In this document: one piece after another, positions 17,355 to 24,850 of the stretch | Position numbering within the stretch: position 1 is the first letter of the stretch | Layout: each line of letters opens with the position of its first letter | DNA from: JBBDYH01 sp040901795 | GTDB taxonomy: Bacteria > Planctomycetota > Planctomycetia > Pirellulales > JALHPA01 | NCBI GenBank assembly: GCA_040901795.1 | Contig: JBBDYH010000039.1 | Span: 1-38,691 of the forward strand | Direction: 5' to 3' | DNA length: 38,691 nt | Position numbers and translations under genes: made by a program | The notes under the pieces: generated by a model | What the model was told of the DNA's origin: nothing | Databases searched by the model: none | What the model saw: only the letters and a program-made list of their open reading frames with translations

Positions 17355-17426
17355 ATGTGGAAGGATTACACCGGCAAGACTGCTGACGAGTTGTGGGCGG
17401 ACTACATGAAGACGCTTACACAGTAG
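17355..17426 (+). pseudogene. Possible C-terminal relic of a basic secretory protein-like peptidase
   Basis: A 23-codon stretch beginning MWKDYTGKTADELWADYMKT and ending in a TAG reads like a real C-terminus. Plant basic secretory proteins and their planctomycete homologues end with a W-x-x-TGK-x-x-x-ELW-x-x-Y pattern of this type. No longer coding part is seen upstream in the same frame. It is therefore either a deletion remnant or chance; the match is from memory of the family. Confidence 0.4.
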
Positions 17427-17431
17427 ACGAA

Positions 17432-17489
17432 TGTACGACGGCGTTCCAAGTCCGTCGAACTTGGTCGGCCTTGGAACGTCGTCCTACAA
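17432..17489. repeat. Inverted pair of the GACGGCCTTCCAAGG dispersed repeat
   Basis: The left half (TGTACGACGGCGTTCCAAG, then TCCGTCGAA) and the right half (GGTCGGCCTTGGAACGTCG, then TCCTACAA) are reverse-complement relatives of three copies at 36914-37010. Each half is itself an imperfect palindrome. Confidence 0.65.
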
Positions 17490-17502
17490 TCATCAACAAA
17501 CG

Positions 17503-17531
17503 TTGATTGGTCGGCCTGGTTGTGTTAGATT
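17503..17531 (+). promoter_or_regulatory. Possible sigma-70-type promoter for the DUF1549 operon
   Basis: TTGATT (17503-17508) and TAGATT (17526-17531) each match four of six consensus bases of -35 and -10 boxes and are separated by exactly 17 bases. The start codon of the first operon gene lies 40 bases downstream. This is a pattern match only. Confidence 0.35.
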
Positions 17532-17570
17532 AGCAATCCCGCCCCCGAATCATCCGTCGCAGCGCCCACC

Positions 17571-19787
17571 ATGCCCGTCTTGCCTTTTCGCATGATCGTT
17601 GTCCTGGCGCTCGCTCTTGCGGCATGCGTCGGCGGCATCGGTCGGCGGGCAGCGGCTGCAACTGCGGCCGAATCTCGTGTCACCTACGAGCTCGACGTCC
17701 TGCCGATCCTGACGTCGGCGGGCTGCAATGCCGGCGCGTGCCACGGCAAGTCGCGCGGTCAGAATGGCTTCCAGCTTTCGCTGCTGGGCTTCGACGCCGA
17801 CTTCGACCACTCCGCGATCGTCAAGGAGGCGCGCGGTCGGCGCGTCTTTCCCGCGGCGCCCGATCTGAGCCTTATCCTGCAAAAACCTTCCGGGCGGCTA
17901 TCTCACGGCGGCGGAGTCCGCTTGCCCGTCGATAGTGAGGAATACAAAACCGTTCGGGGCTGGATCGCCTCCGGCATGCCGCGACGAACCGAAAGCGATC
18001 CTGTGCTCCAGCGGATCGCCGTCGCGCCCGAAGAGCGCCTCTTGTCTCCGGCGGACATCCAAAACCTGAGCGTCACCGCGTACTACTCCGACGGCTCGAC
18101 GCGCGACGTGACGCGCCTGGCCAGCTTTCAATCCAGCGACAGTGGCATCGTGTCGGTCGACAAAGCTGGGCTAGTGAAAGCCGGCCGTCTGCCCGGCGAG
18201 GGGACCATTATGGTCCGCTACATGGACCGCTTCGCGACCTGGCGGACCGCGATCCCTCAGGACCTGGCCGTGTCCGACGACTTTTACGATACGCTGCCAC
18301 GGCACAGCTTCATCGATGACCTGGTCTGGGACAAGCTCCGTAAGTTGCGAATCACCCCTAGCACTCCGGCGTCGGACAGCGCGTTTTTACGCCGCGCTTA
18401 TCTCGATGTGATCGGCCGCTTGCCCTTCCCCGATGAATCGCGCGCGTATTTGCAAGGCTCGTCGCCCGACAAGCGCGCGGCGTTGATCGATCGGCTCCTA
18501 GCTCGGCCCGAGTACGCCGACTTTTGGGCCAACAAATGGGCCGATTTACTCCGGCCAAATCCCTACCGCGTCGGCATCAAGGCGACGCTTAATTATGACA
18601 ACTGGATACGCGGTGCATTCCGCGCGAACAAGCCATACGACGAGTTCGTCCGTGAATTGGTAACCGCCCAGGGGAGCACCTGGCAAAACGGCGCCGCGAC
18701 GCTCTATCGCGACCGCCGCTCGCCGGAAGAGGTCACCACCATGGTGAGCCAGTTGTTCCTCGGCGTCCGGTTGGAGTGCGCCAAGTGCCATCAGCATCCG
18801 TTTGAGATTTGGGGCCAGAACGATTTCTATAGTCTGGCGGCATATTTTGCTCGCGTCGGCCGCAAGGGGCCGGGAGTATCGCCCCCTATTTCCGGCGGCG
18901 AGGAGATTGTCTTCACCGCACCCAACGGTTCGGTCTCGCATCCGACGACCGGCAAGGAGATGTCGCCGCGGCCGCTCTTTGGCGAAGCTCGGCAGCCCAA
19001 GCCTGACGAGGATCCGCGGCAAGTCCTGGCCGAGTGGATGACCGCCGACACGAACACCTACTTCCGTGAGGTTGCCGTCAATCGCGTCTGGGCCGAGCTG
19101 ATGGGCCGCGGGCTGGTCGATCCGGTCGACGATCTGCGCGCGACGAATCCGCCCAGCAACGCGGAGCTGTTGACGGCGCTGGTGGATGAATTCCGCCGGC
19201 AAGACTATGACCTCAAGAAACTGATCCGGTTGATTACGACTTCGTACGTTTACGGGTTGTCGTCGTTAGCCGGCGAAGGCAACCTGGGCGACACGCGCAA
19301 CTACTCGCGATATTACCGCACGCGACTCCGAGCCGAAGTGTTGCTCGACGCGGTGAGCGACGTGACGGGGGTGCCGGAAAAATTCACCGCCATGCCCCCC
19401 GGCTCGCGCGCCACTGAGATCTGGACGCACCGCGTCGAGTCGCCGTTCTTAGACGCGTTCGACCGACCCAACGAAAACCAAGACCCCCCCTGTGAGCGCA
19501 CCAGCGACCCGACCGTCGTCCAGTCACTCCATCTGATGAACTCCGAGAACCTGCAGAGCAAGCTGACCGACGACGATGGCCGGGCAGCACAGCTTGCCGC
19601 CAGCGACCGAACGAACCGCGAAATCATCGAAGAGCTGTACCTGCTCACGTACTCCCGTTTTCCGACCGACGAAGAGTTTCAGGCAGTCACAGTCGTGCTC
19701 GACGAAACAGGCGCAAAACGCCGTCAGGCAGTCGAGGACTTGCTGTGGGCTCTGATCAATACGCCGGAATTCATTTTCAAGAATTGA
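17571..19787 (+). CDS. Secreted DUF1549/DUF1553 protein with cytochrome-like N-terminus and Ig-like domain
   Basis: This family is a planctomycete hallmark, thought to act outside the cytoplasm; function is unproven. The 738-residue protein has a signal peptide (about 1-30) and a planctomycete cytochrome-c-like region (about 38-140). The possible haem site there is C52-x4-C57-H58, not the usual CxxCH. A BIG2-type Ig-like domain follows (about 155-230; NLSVTAYYSDGSTRDVTRLA). DUF1549 comes next (about 245-440), with the typical AKCHQHPFEIWGQNDFY segment, and then DUF1553 (about 475-720). It is the first gene of a three-gene operon; the DUF1501 gene begins eight bases after its stop, the usual pairing for these families. 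Confidence 0.9.
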   Translation: MPVLPFRMIVVLALALAACVGGIGRRAAAATAAESRVTYELDVLPILTSAGCNAGACHGKSRGQNGFQLSLLGFDADFDHSAIVKEARGRRVFPAAPDLSLILQKPSGRLSHGGGVRLPVDSEEYKTVRGWIASGMPRRTESDPVLQRIAVAPEERLLSPADIQNLSVTAYYSDGSTRDVTRLASFQSSDSGIVSVDKAGLVKAGRLPGEGTIMVRYMDRFATWRTAIPQDLAVSDDFYDTLPRHSFIDDLVWDKLRKLRITPSTPASDSAFLRRAYLDVIGRLPFPDESRAYLQGSSPDKRAALIDRLLARPEYADFWANKWADLLRPNPYRVGIKATLNYDNWIRGAFRANKPYDEFVRELVTAQGSTWQNGAATLYRDRRSPEEVTTMVSQLFLGVRLECAKCHQHPFEIWGQNDFYSLAAYFARVGRKGPGVSPPISGGEEIVFTAPNGSVSHPTTGKEMSPRPLFGEARQPKPDEDPRQVLAEWMTADTNTYFREVAVNRVWAELMGRGLVDPVDDLRATNPPSNAELLTALVDEFRRQDYDLKKLIRLITTSYVYGLSSLAGEGNLGDTRNYSRYYRTRLRAEVLLDAVSDVTGVPEKFTAMPPGSRATEIWTHRVESPFLDAFDRPNENQDPPCERTSDPTVVQSLHLMNSENLQSKLTDDDGRAAQLAASDRTNREIIEELYLLTYSRFPTDEEFQAVTVVLDETGAKRRQAVEDLLWALINTPEFIFKN

Positions 19788-19794
19788 GGCTGCA

Positions 19795-21129
19795 ATGAGC
19801 GCGTATTCAAACTGTGCAGGCATGACACGGCGCGATTGCCTTCAACTTGGACTCGGCGCCTTGACCGGCGCCGGATTGGTCGATCTCTTGCGGCTTTCGG
19901 CAACCGCGGAAAGCCCTCAACCGAAACGTGCAAGCTGCATCCTGATCTGGATGGACGGCGGGCCTTCGCACTTCGAAACCTTCGATCCCAAGCCGGAGGC
20001 CCCGATCGAAATCCGCGGGCAGTTTTCGTCGATCCCAACGAAAATTCCCGGCGTGCACTTCTCCGAGCACCTGCCGCGGTTGGCCGCGATTGCCGACAAG
20101 CTGGCGATCGTTCGCTCGGTGTGCCACAACCAGGGCAACCACGGCGCCGGCAACCACTACATGATGACCGGCGCGCCGCCGCGCATTCCCGTCGGCTGCG
20201 GCGCGTTTGTCAGCTTTCACCCGAGTATGGGGTCGGTGGCCGCGCGCGAATGCGGCGCCCCGGATGGGCTGCCGGGATATTTTTCGATGCCCAGCATGGC
20301 CCGCTCCGGCGGTCCGAATTTCCTCGGCGCACGGTATGCCCCCTTCGTCGTGGGCGGCGATCCGAACAATCGCAACTTCCGCGTCCGCGATGTCTCTTTA
20401 CCGAAGAGCGTTTTGGAGACGCGATTCGACGGCCGCCGCGACCTCCGCGCCGTCGTCGATCGGCTGCCGCGGATGCTCGACGAAGCGGCGGGCGACCCGG
20501 TCGCCGCACTCGACGACTCGTACCAGCAAGCGTACAGCCTCGTCACCAGCCCCGAAGCTCAAAAAGCCCTCGACATCCACAACGAGCCCGACAAACTGCG
20601 CGAGGCCTACGGGCGCAGCGCGTTTGGTCAGCGGGCGCTCTTGGCGCGCCGACTTGTCGAAGCCGGAGTGCCGTTCATCACGCTCTACGACGGTGGCTGG
20701 GACCATCACTCCGACATTTTCCCCGGACTCGCCAAGCGGTTGCCAAACTTCGAGGCGACGATTGCGGCCTTGATCACCGATCTCGACGAGCGCGGGCTGT
20801 TGGATACGACGATGGTCATTGCGCTCGGCGAGTTCGGCCGCACGCCGAAGATCAGCACGCTCTCCGGCCGTGACAGCCCTGGCCGCGATCACTGGGCAAA
20901 CGCCATGTCGATCCTCTTCGCGGGGGGAGGCACGCCCGGCGGCCAGGTCATTGGCGCGACCGACCGCAAGGGTTACGCCGCCATGGAACGTGTCCTGTCC
21001 CCCGAAAACTTTGTCTCAACCGTCTATCGCAAGCTCGGCATCGACCCCGACAAGATGTACTACACCCCCCAAGGCCGCCCTGTACACCTCGTCAGCGATC
21101 CCACGCCGATCGCCGAGTTAATGGGATGA
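19795..21129 (+). CDS. Tat-exported DUF1501 protein
   Basis: DUF1501 proteins belong to the alkaline-phosphatase/sulfatase-like superfamily and are usually encoded next to DUF1549/1553 proteins. Their substrates are unknown. The 444 residues start with a twin-arginine-type signal (TRRDCLQLGLGALTGAGLVD, R12-R13). An internal ATG at 19822 directly before TRRD is a possible alternative start. Core segments are CILIWMDGGPSHFETFDPKP, DGGWDHHSDIF and VIALGEFGRTPKI, which contain the conserved Asp, His and Glu residues of the family. The gene lies eight bases after the DUF1549 gene, and its stop overlaps the next start as ATGA. Confidence 0.92.
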   Translation: MSAYSNCAGMTRRDCLQLGLGALTGAGLVDLLRLSATAESPQPKRASCILIWMDGGPSHFETFDPKPEAPIEIRGQFSSIPTKIPGVHFSEHLPRLAAIADKLAIVRSVCHNQGNHGAGNHYMMTGAPPRIPVGCGAFVSFHPSMGSVAARECGAPDGLPGYFSMPSMARSGGPNFLGARYAPFVVGGDPNNRNFRVRDVSLPKSVLETRFDGRRDLRAVVDRLPRMLDEAAGDPVAALDDSYQQAYSLVTSPEAQKALDIHNEPDKLREAYGRSAFGQRALLARRLVEAGVPFITLYDGGWDHHSDIFPGLAKRLPNFEATIAALITDLDERGLLDTTMVIALGEFGRTPKISTLSGRDSPGRDHWANAMSILFAGGGTPGGQVIGATDRKGYAAMERVLSPENFVSTVYRKLGIDPDKMYYTPQGRPVHLVSDPTPIAELMG

Positions 21130-22838
21130 ACGTTCACAATCTTCTTTTTCCGCCGATGGCGCAGATGCACCCAGATGTCGGCAGCACGAGTTCGATACGC
21201 ATTCACCTGCACTATCTGCGAAATCTGCGGTCAGTCATCGGAGTGACATTCGCCCTCAATCTGATTTGTTGCGCCGCCGCACAAGGCGCTCCACCGGCGG
21301 TCAAATATCTGTTTCCGGCCGGCGCTCAACGCGGTGTTACCACGGAAATTACTGCCAATGGCGACTTTTCTAACTGGCCGCCGAAAACCTGGGCCAGCCA
21401 TCCCGGTGTGCACGTCTCGTGCGGCCAAGAGAAGGGCAAACTTAGCTTCACAGTCGAGCCCAATACCGGCGCGGGCGTTCACTTCATCCGTCTTTACGAC
21501 GACGAAGGCGCCTCCAAGCCGATGCCGTTCGTCGTCGGTAACTTGCCGGAAGTCGTCGAAAAATCGTCGAACGACTCGCCTGATAAGGCCGAAGCGCTCT
21601 CCTCGTCGATGGTCACCGTCAGTGGCCGATTGGAAAAGCGAGATGACGTTGACGTGTACTCCGTCGAACTTATCGAGAGTCAAACGCTGGTCGCCTCCGT
21701 CCTTGCCAACGAGAAGCTGGCTTCTCCGATGGACGGAGTGTTACAAATCCTCACGGCCGGCGGTTCCGTCCTTGCTCAGCACGACGACTGGCACGGCCTC
21801 GATCCGCAGCTCGTGTTTACCGCGCCCAGCGCCGGCAAGTACCTCGTGCGGATCTTCGCCTTTCCCGCTCAACCCGATAGCCGCATCGGACTGGCCGGCG
21901 GCGACGCCTTTCTCTACCGCCTCACGATCACCACTGGCTCCTTCATCGACTTCCCGTGGCCGCTCGCCGTGAAGCAACAAGAGACCACCGACGTGAAACT
22001 GATTGGCTGGAACCTCGCCGACCCGATCCATCGACAGACCGTCACCGCCGCGGGTCATCCCTTCGTGATCGACGGCGATCAGCTTGCCGGGCAACTATTG
22101 CTCGCGGTCGAGCCGCATGCATGTCCGATTGAAGTCGAACCCAATAACATTAGCGAGCCGCAAGCGCTCGAGCTGCCCGCCACAATCTCGGGAAGGCTCC
22201 AGACCCTGTCGGACAATGACGTGTTCCGCTTCAAGGCCAAGCGCGGAGAGACAGTTCTCTTCCAGCTCGATGGCCGCGATCTCGGCTCGCCGCTCGATGC
22301 GGTCCTCGAAGTCACCGACTCGTCCGGCAAGTCGCTCGTCCGCACCGACGATTCCAATAAACGGCGCGACCCGGAGTTGTCCTGGAAAGCGCCTGAGGAT
22401 GGCGACTATCAAGTCGCCGTATCCGACCTGCACGGCCGCGGTGGCGAACGTTTCTACTACCGTCTGCGGGCCGCAATGGCGCAGCCCGATTTTCGGGCAA
22501 AATCGCCTGAGCATGCTTTTGTCGGTTCTGTCGGAAAACCGCTGGAAGTCACGCTCGACCTCGACCGGCAACATGGATTTGATCAGGAAATCGTCATTCG
22601 AGCGGAAGGCCTTCCCGATACGATCACCGCGGAGCCGGCCACGTCGGCATCGAGCGGCGAGACGGCCAAAAAGGTCAAGCTGAAGCTCACGGCCACCGCC
22701 GCCTACTCCGGTCCATTCCGCATTGTGGCATCGACCAGTGGTCCCGAATCGCTGCATCGTGCGGCAGCGTTCAACATCTCCGATGACGCTGAGATTACCG
22801 ATTTGTGGATCACGTTCAAGGCTGAAAAAACGGAATAA
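21126..22838 (+). CDS. Secreted protein with two PPC (pre-peptidase C-terminal) domains
   Basis: PPC domains are extracellular beta-sandwich modules; this protein has no recognisable enzyme domain. From the ATG at 21126 (ATGA overlap with the DUF1501 stop) it has 570 residues. A hydrophobic stretch at about 38-54 (VIGVTFALNLICCAAAQGA) looks like a signal peptide. PPC domain 1 is at about 140-268 and PPC domain 2 at about 336-450 (VEPNNISEPQALELP), with a last beta-rich part to 570. The first 37 residues are encoded by an intergenic-type repeat. A GTG at codon 40 (21243) would give a normal-length signal peptide and may be the ancestral start. It closes the operon. Confidence 0.82.
   Translation: MNVHNLLFPPMAQMHPDVGSTSSIRIHLHYLRNLRSVIGVTFALNLICCAAAQGAPPAVKYLFPAGAQRGVTTEITANGDFSNWPPKTWASHPGVHVSCGQEKGKLSFTVEPNTGAGVHFIRLYDDEGASKPMPFVVGNLPEVVEKSSNDSPDKAEALSSSMVTVSGRLEKRDDVDVYSVELIESQTLVASVLANEKLASPMDGVLQILTAGGSVLAQHDDWHGLDPQLVFTAPSAGKYLVRIFAFPAQPDSRIGLAGGDAFLYRLTITTGSFIDFPWPLAVKQQETTDVKLIGWNLADPIHRQTVTAAGHPFVIDGDQLAGQLLLAVEPHACPIEVEPNNISEPQALELPATISGRLQTLSDNDVFRFKAKRGETVLFQLDGRDLGSPLDAVLEVTDSSGKSLVRTDDSNKRRDPELSWKAPEDGDYQVAVSDLHGRGGERFYYRLRAAMAQPDFRAKSPEHAFVGSVGKPLEVTLDLDRQHGFDQEIVIRAEGLPDTITAEPATSASSGETAKKVKLKLTATAAYSGPFRIVASTSGPESLHRAAAFNISDDAEITDLWITFKAEKTE
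21152..21229. repeat. GCGCAGATG / ATCTGCG intergenic-type repeat inside a coding frame
   Basis: CCGATG, GCGCAGATG and CACCCAGATG (about 21153-21177) follow one another. The complementary units ATCTGCG and AAATCTGCG appear at 21214-21229. The two sets can form a hairpin. This repeat style is otherwise found in the spacers (for example 28672-28700), but here it lies within the open frame of the PPC gene. Confidence 0.55.
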
Positions 22839-23164
22839 GCGTGACGCCTGTACCACTTCGCAAAGGCAGAGCAGTCATGCTGAGCGGAGCGAAGCATCTG
22901 GTGACCACGCCGGGAGATCCTTCGCTTCGCTCAGGATGACACCAAATCGGCTAAAGGTTGACGGCGCAAGGGCTTAAAGGTAGACTTCGTCTGATCGGCA
23001 GGCGCGCGACGCGGATTCAAGCAATAGCTCATTGGCAGTTCTGTGCAGCAGTGACCCGCTAAGGCGCATCGGCAACTAGTTCTTCGCCGTCGGTCGGACC
23101 TGGCCAAGCGGCGCGTGCTTCTCTCGGAACAAATCATGGGGTTCTTACTCGAAAGGGATTAGCG
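22839..23164. other. Intergenic region before the Bax-inhibitor gene
   Basis: The 326-base gap holds a folded dispersed repeat at 22874-22941. The remaining 220 bases show no gene or recognisable relic. A good Shine-Dalgarno (AAAGGGA, 23152-23158) lies six bases before the next start. No convincing -10/-35 pair was found. Confidence 0.6.
22874..22941. repeat. Fold-back repeat with GCTGAGCGGAGCGAAGC core
   Basis: The left arm GTCATGCTGAGCGGAGCGAA (and then GCATCT) pairs with the right arm AGATCCTTCGCTTCGCTCAG (and then GATGAC) around a loop of about 16 bases. The same wording of repeat occurs in intergenic regions of many unrelated bacterial phyla. No T-run follows. It could still act as a transcript 3' end for the operon upstream. 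Confidence 0.7.
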
Positions 23165-23908
23165 ATGAGCTTTGTAGACGACAACAACCCATACCGCACC
23201 AGCGCCTGGGGCGACATTGCGGCGACCGCGGCGGTGGACGAGCGGGCGGACTTCATCCGCAAGACCTACGCTCATCTGCTGGGCGCCGTGTTCGCGTTCG
23301 CGGCGATCGAGGCGGTCCTGCTCAACACCGTGGCCGAGGCCTATTTCGGCTGGCTGATGGGGATGGGTCAATACGCCTGGTTGTTTGTGCTGGGCGGGAT
23401 GATGTTTGTGAGCTACGTCGCCGACCGCTGGGCGCGCTCGGGCACGAGCCAAAGCCTGCAATACGCGGGCTTGTCGCTCTACGTAGTCGCTGAGGCGGTG
23501 CTCTTCATGCCGCTGTTGTACATGGCCAACCAAATGGAAATCCTCAGCGGGCAGAGCATCATCGCCACTGCCGGGATCATCACCCTAATTCTTTTCGGCG
23601 GGTTGACCACGATCGTCTGGATGACCGGGGCCAACTTCTCCTGGATTCGCAACTTGTTTTTCATCGCCGGCATTGCCGCGTTCGGCGCGATCCTGTGCAG
23701 CATCCTGTTCGGCTTCAGCCTGGGCATCTGGTTTACGGCGGCGATGATCCTCTTCGCCTGCGGCTGGATCCTCTACGACACGTCGGCCGTGATGCACGAC
23801 TATCGCGTTGGCCAGCATGTGGCGGCCAGCCTGAAGTTGTTCGCCTCGGTGATGCTGCTGTTCTGGTACGTCATCCGCTTCGTGATGCAGTTCACGAGTA
23901 ACGACTAG
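23165..23908 (+). CDS. Bax inhibitor-1 / YccA family membrane protein
   Basis: Members of this family (TMBIM/BI-1, bacterial YccA and YbhL) are seven-helix inner-membrane proteins; some leak calcium, and YccA modulates FtsH protease. The 247-residue protein has a polar N-terminus of about 40 residues, then seven hydrophobic helices. Typical family segments are ADFIRKTYAHLLGAVFAFAA at the first helix and ILYDTSAVMHDYR near the end, which holds the acidic residues of the family. A Shine-Dalgarno AAAGGGA six bases before the ATG supports the start. It appears to be a single-gene unit ending in a strong terminator. Confidence 0.92.
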   Translation: MSFVDDNNPYRTSAWGDIAATAAVDERADFIRKTYAHLLGAVFAFAAIEAVLLNTVAEAYFGWLMGMGQYAWLFVLGGMMFVSYVADRWARSGTSQSLQYAGLSLYVVAEAVLFMPLLYMANQMEILSGQSIIATAGIITLILFGGLTTIVWMTGANFSWIRNLFFIAGIAAFGAILCSILFGFSLGIWFTAAMILFACGWILYDTSAVMHDYRVGQHVAASLKLFASVMLLFWYVIRFVMQFTSND

Positions 23909-23932
23909 GTCACACGCAGGCCAACGAATATT

Positions 23933-23967
23933 GGCGGCATCGGTCATCAGACCGATGCCGCCCTTTT
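23933..23967 (+). terminator. Rho-independent terminator
   Basis: GGCGGCATCGGTC (23933-23945) and GACCGATGCCGCC (23950-23962) form a perfect 13-bp stem with the loop ATCA, followed by CTTTT. It lies 25 bases after the Bax-inhibitor stop. On the opposite strand no T-run follows the stem, so it is most likely one-directional. Confidence 0.85.
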
Positions 23968-24031
23968 AATTGGGGGCCAGTTGCGAACGTTGCTACGCCT
24001 ACAACCAGCGCTTCGCTCGCATACCGACAAT

Positions 24032-24433
24032 CTATTTCTTCCGCTTCGGCCGTGCTCGAATGTGAAGCTGAGCGTGGCACGCCTCCCGAACCTTGCCGGC
24101 CCAACGCAGTGCTGCCTTTGCCTGTCGACTCGTGGCATGGTCGCCGGGGTAGCGAACGTTGACCGCGAAATTGGTGAGAAAGACCAAGCCGCGCCGCAGC
24201 GCTCGCAGTGACCGGTGATGAGGCAACAACTGGTTCAATAGCTTTTCCAGTTCGTGCGTCTTCTCGACCGAGAGGCCTGACTCCTCCAGCAGTGACTTCA
24301 AGTATTTCTCGGCGGATTGCTGACAATGGAAACATAGCTGGTCGTGTAACGGTTCCTTATTGCGAGCGAGCAGTGTAGCGGTCCGGTAATCGTCGTCGGC
24401 CTTCCGGACCCACTCTCGTGTCGCTCTTTTCAT
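24032..24433 (-). CDS. HEPN domain protein, likely toxin partner of MNT nucleotidyltransferase
   Basis: HEPN proteins of this size (133 residues) are helical; many are ribonuclease toxins paired with a minimal nucleotidyltransferase. Visible are WVRKADDDYRTATLL at the start, CFHCQQSAEKYLKSLL in the middle and RYPGDHAT (R94-x4-H99), the RX4H catalytic motif. In HepT toxins silenced by MntA the motif is RX4HXY, and the tyrosine is AMPylated; here that place is T101. The ATG at 24433 overlaps the end of the nucleotidyltransferase gene by 77 bases, with AAGG six bases before it. The C-terminus is very basic. Toxicity and partner function are inferred. Confidence 0.82.
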   Translation of the reverse strand: MKRATREWVRKADDDYRTATLLARNKEPLHDQLCFHCQQSAEKYLKSLLEESGLSVEKTHELEKLLNQLLPHHRSLRALRRGLVFLTNFAVNVRYPGDHATSRQAKAALRWAGKVREACHAQLHIRARPKRKK

Positions 24434-24791
24434 ACAAGACCTTGCCCTTTGTCATAATCTCTGTGTGAAAGGACTCACCCTCTTTGAGCCGCCAGGCGAT
24501 GTTTTTAGGAGTACGTACGATGAGGTCCATGGGGAAGGGCGCTGAGATTGCCAGACGGATCTTGAACGCCTGATCGAGCTGATTGCGGGCGGGCATGATC
24601 ACCAGGATGTCGACGTCGCTGTCGGCGTGGGGCTTGCCGTAGGCGTGCGAGCCGAAGAGGATGATCTTGTCCGGCTCAAACCTTTCGGCAACCTCGCGGG
24701 CGAAGCGGCGAATGACCGACTTCGGCACATCCGTTCCCCGATACCAGCGGGGCGTCTGCGACGTTGTTGCGGGGCTACGCTGTTTTCTCAT
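24357..24791 (-). CDS. Minimal nucleotidyltransferase (MNT), likely antitoxin of the HEPN protein
   Basis: The 144-residue protein is a DNA polymerase beta-like nucleotidyltransferase. It has the complete catalytic set: G47-S48 with D59 and D61 (GSX10DXD, in GSHAYGKPHADSDVDILV) and the third aspartate D89 in PMDLIV. MNT proteins paired with HEPN act as antitoxins, in characterised cases by AMPylating the toxin (type VII systems). It is transcribed ahead of the HEPN gene. The last 25 residues, beyond the family's usual end near VLYEK, overlap the HEPN gene. A palindrome and a -10-like box precede the start. Confidence 0.87.
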   Translation of the reverse strand: MRKQRSPATTSQTPRWYRGTDVPKSVIRRFAREVAERFEPDKIILFGSHAYGKPHADSDVDILVIMPARNQLDQAFKIRLAISAPFPMDLIVRTPKNIAWRLKEGESFHTEIMTKGKVLYEKSDTRVGPEGRRRLPDRYTARSQ

Positions 24792-24797
24792 AGCTGT

Positions 24798-24819
24798 ATT
24801 TTACCACAACGGACCGTTG
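24798..24819 (-). promoter_or_regulatory. Possible promoter and operator of the MNT-HEPN pair
   Basis: On the minus strand TAAAAT (24803-24798) is a -10-like box only six bases before the MNT ATG, suggesting a leaderless or very short leader transcript. Just upstream is the palindrome CAACGG-N-CCGTTG (24807-24819), a reasonable operator for autoregulation. No clear -35 box was found. Confidence 0.3.
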
Positions 24820-24850
24820 CCGCCGTTATCGTTCACGCAATTGCGGACGT

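Larger units (their letters stand above)
17278..17570. other. Intergenic region between divergent genes
   Basis: The 293-base gap separates the minus-strand membrane protein from the plus-strand DUF1549 gene. It contains a short relic coding stretch (17355-17426), an inverted pair of a dispersed GACGGCNTTCCAAG-type repeat (17432-17489), and a plausible promoter (17503-17531). No RNA gene was recognised. Confidence 0.6.
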
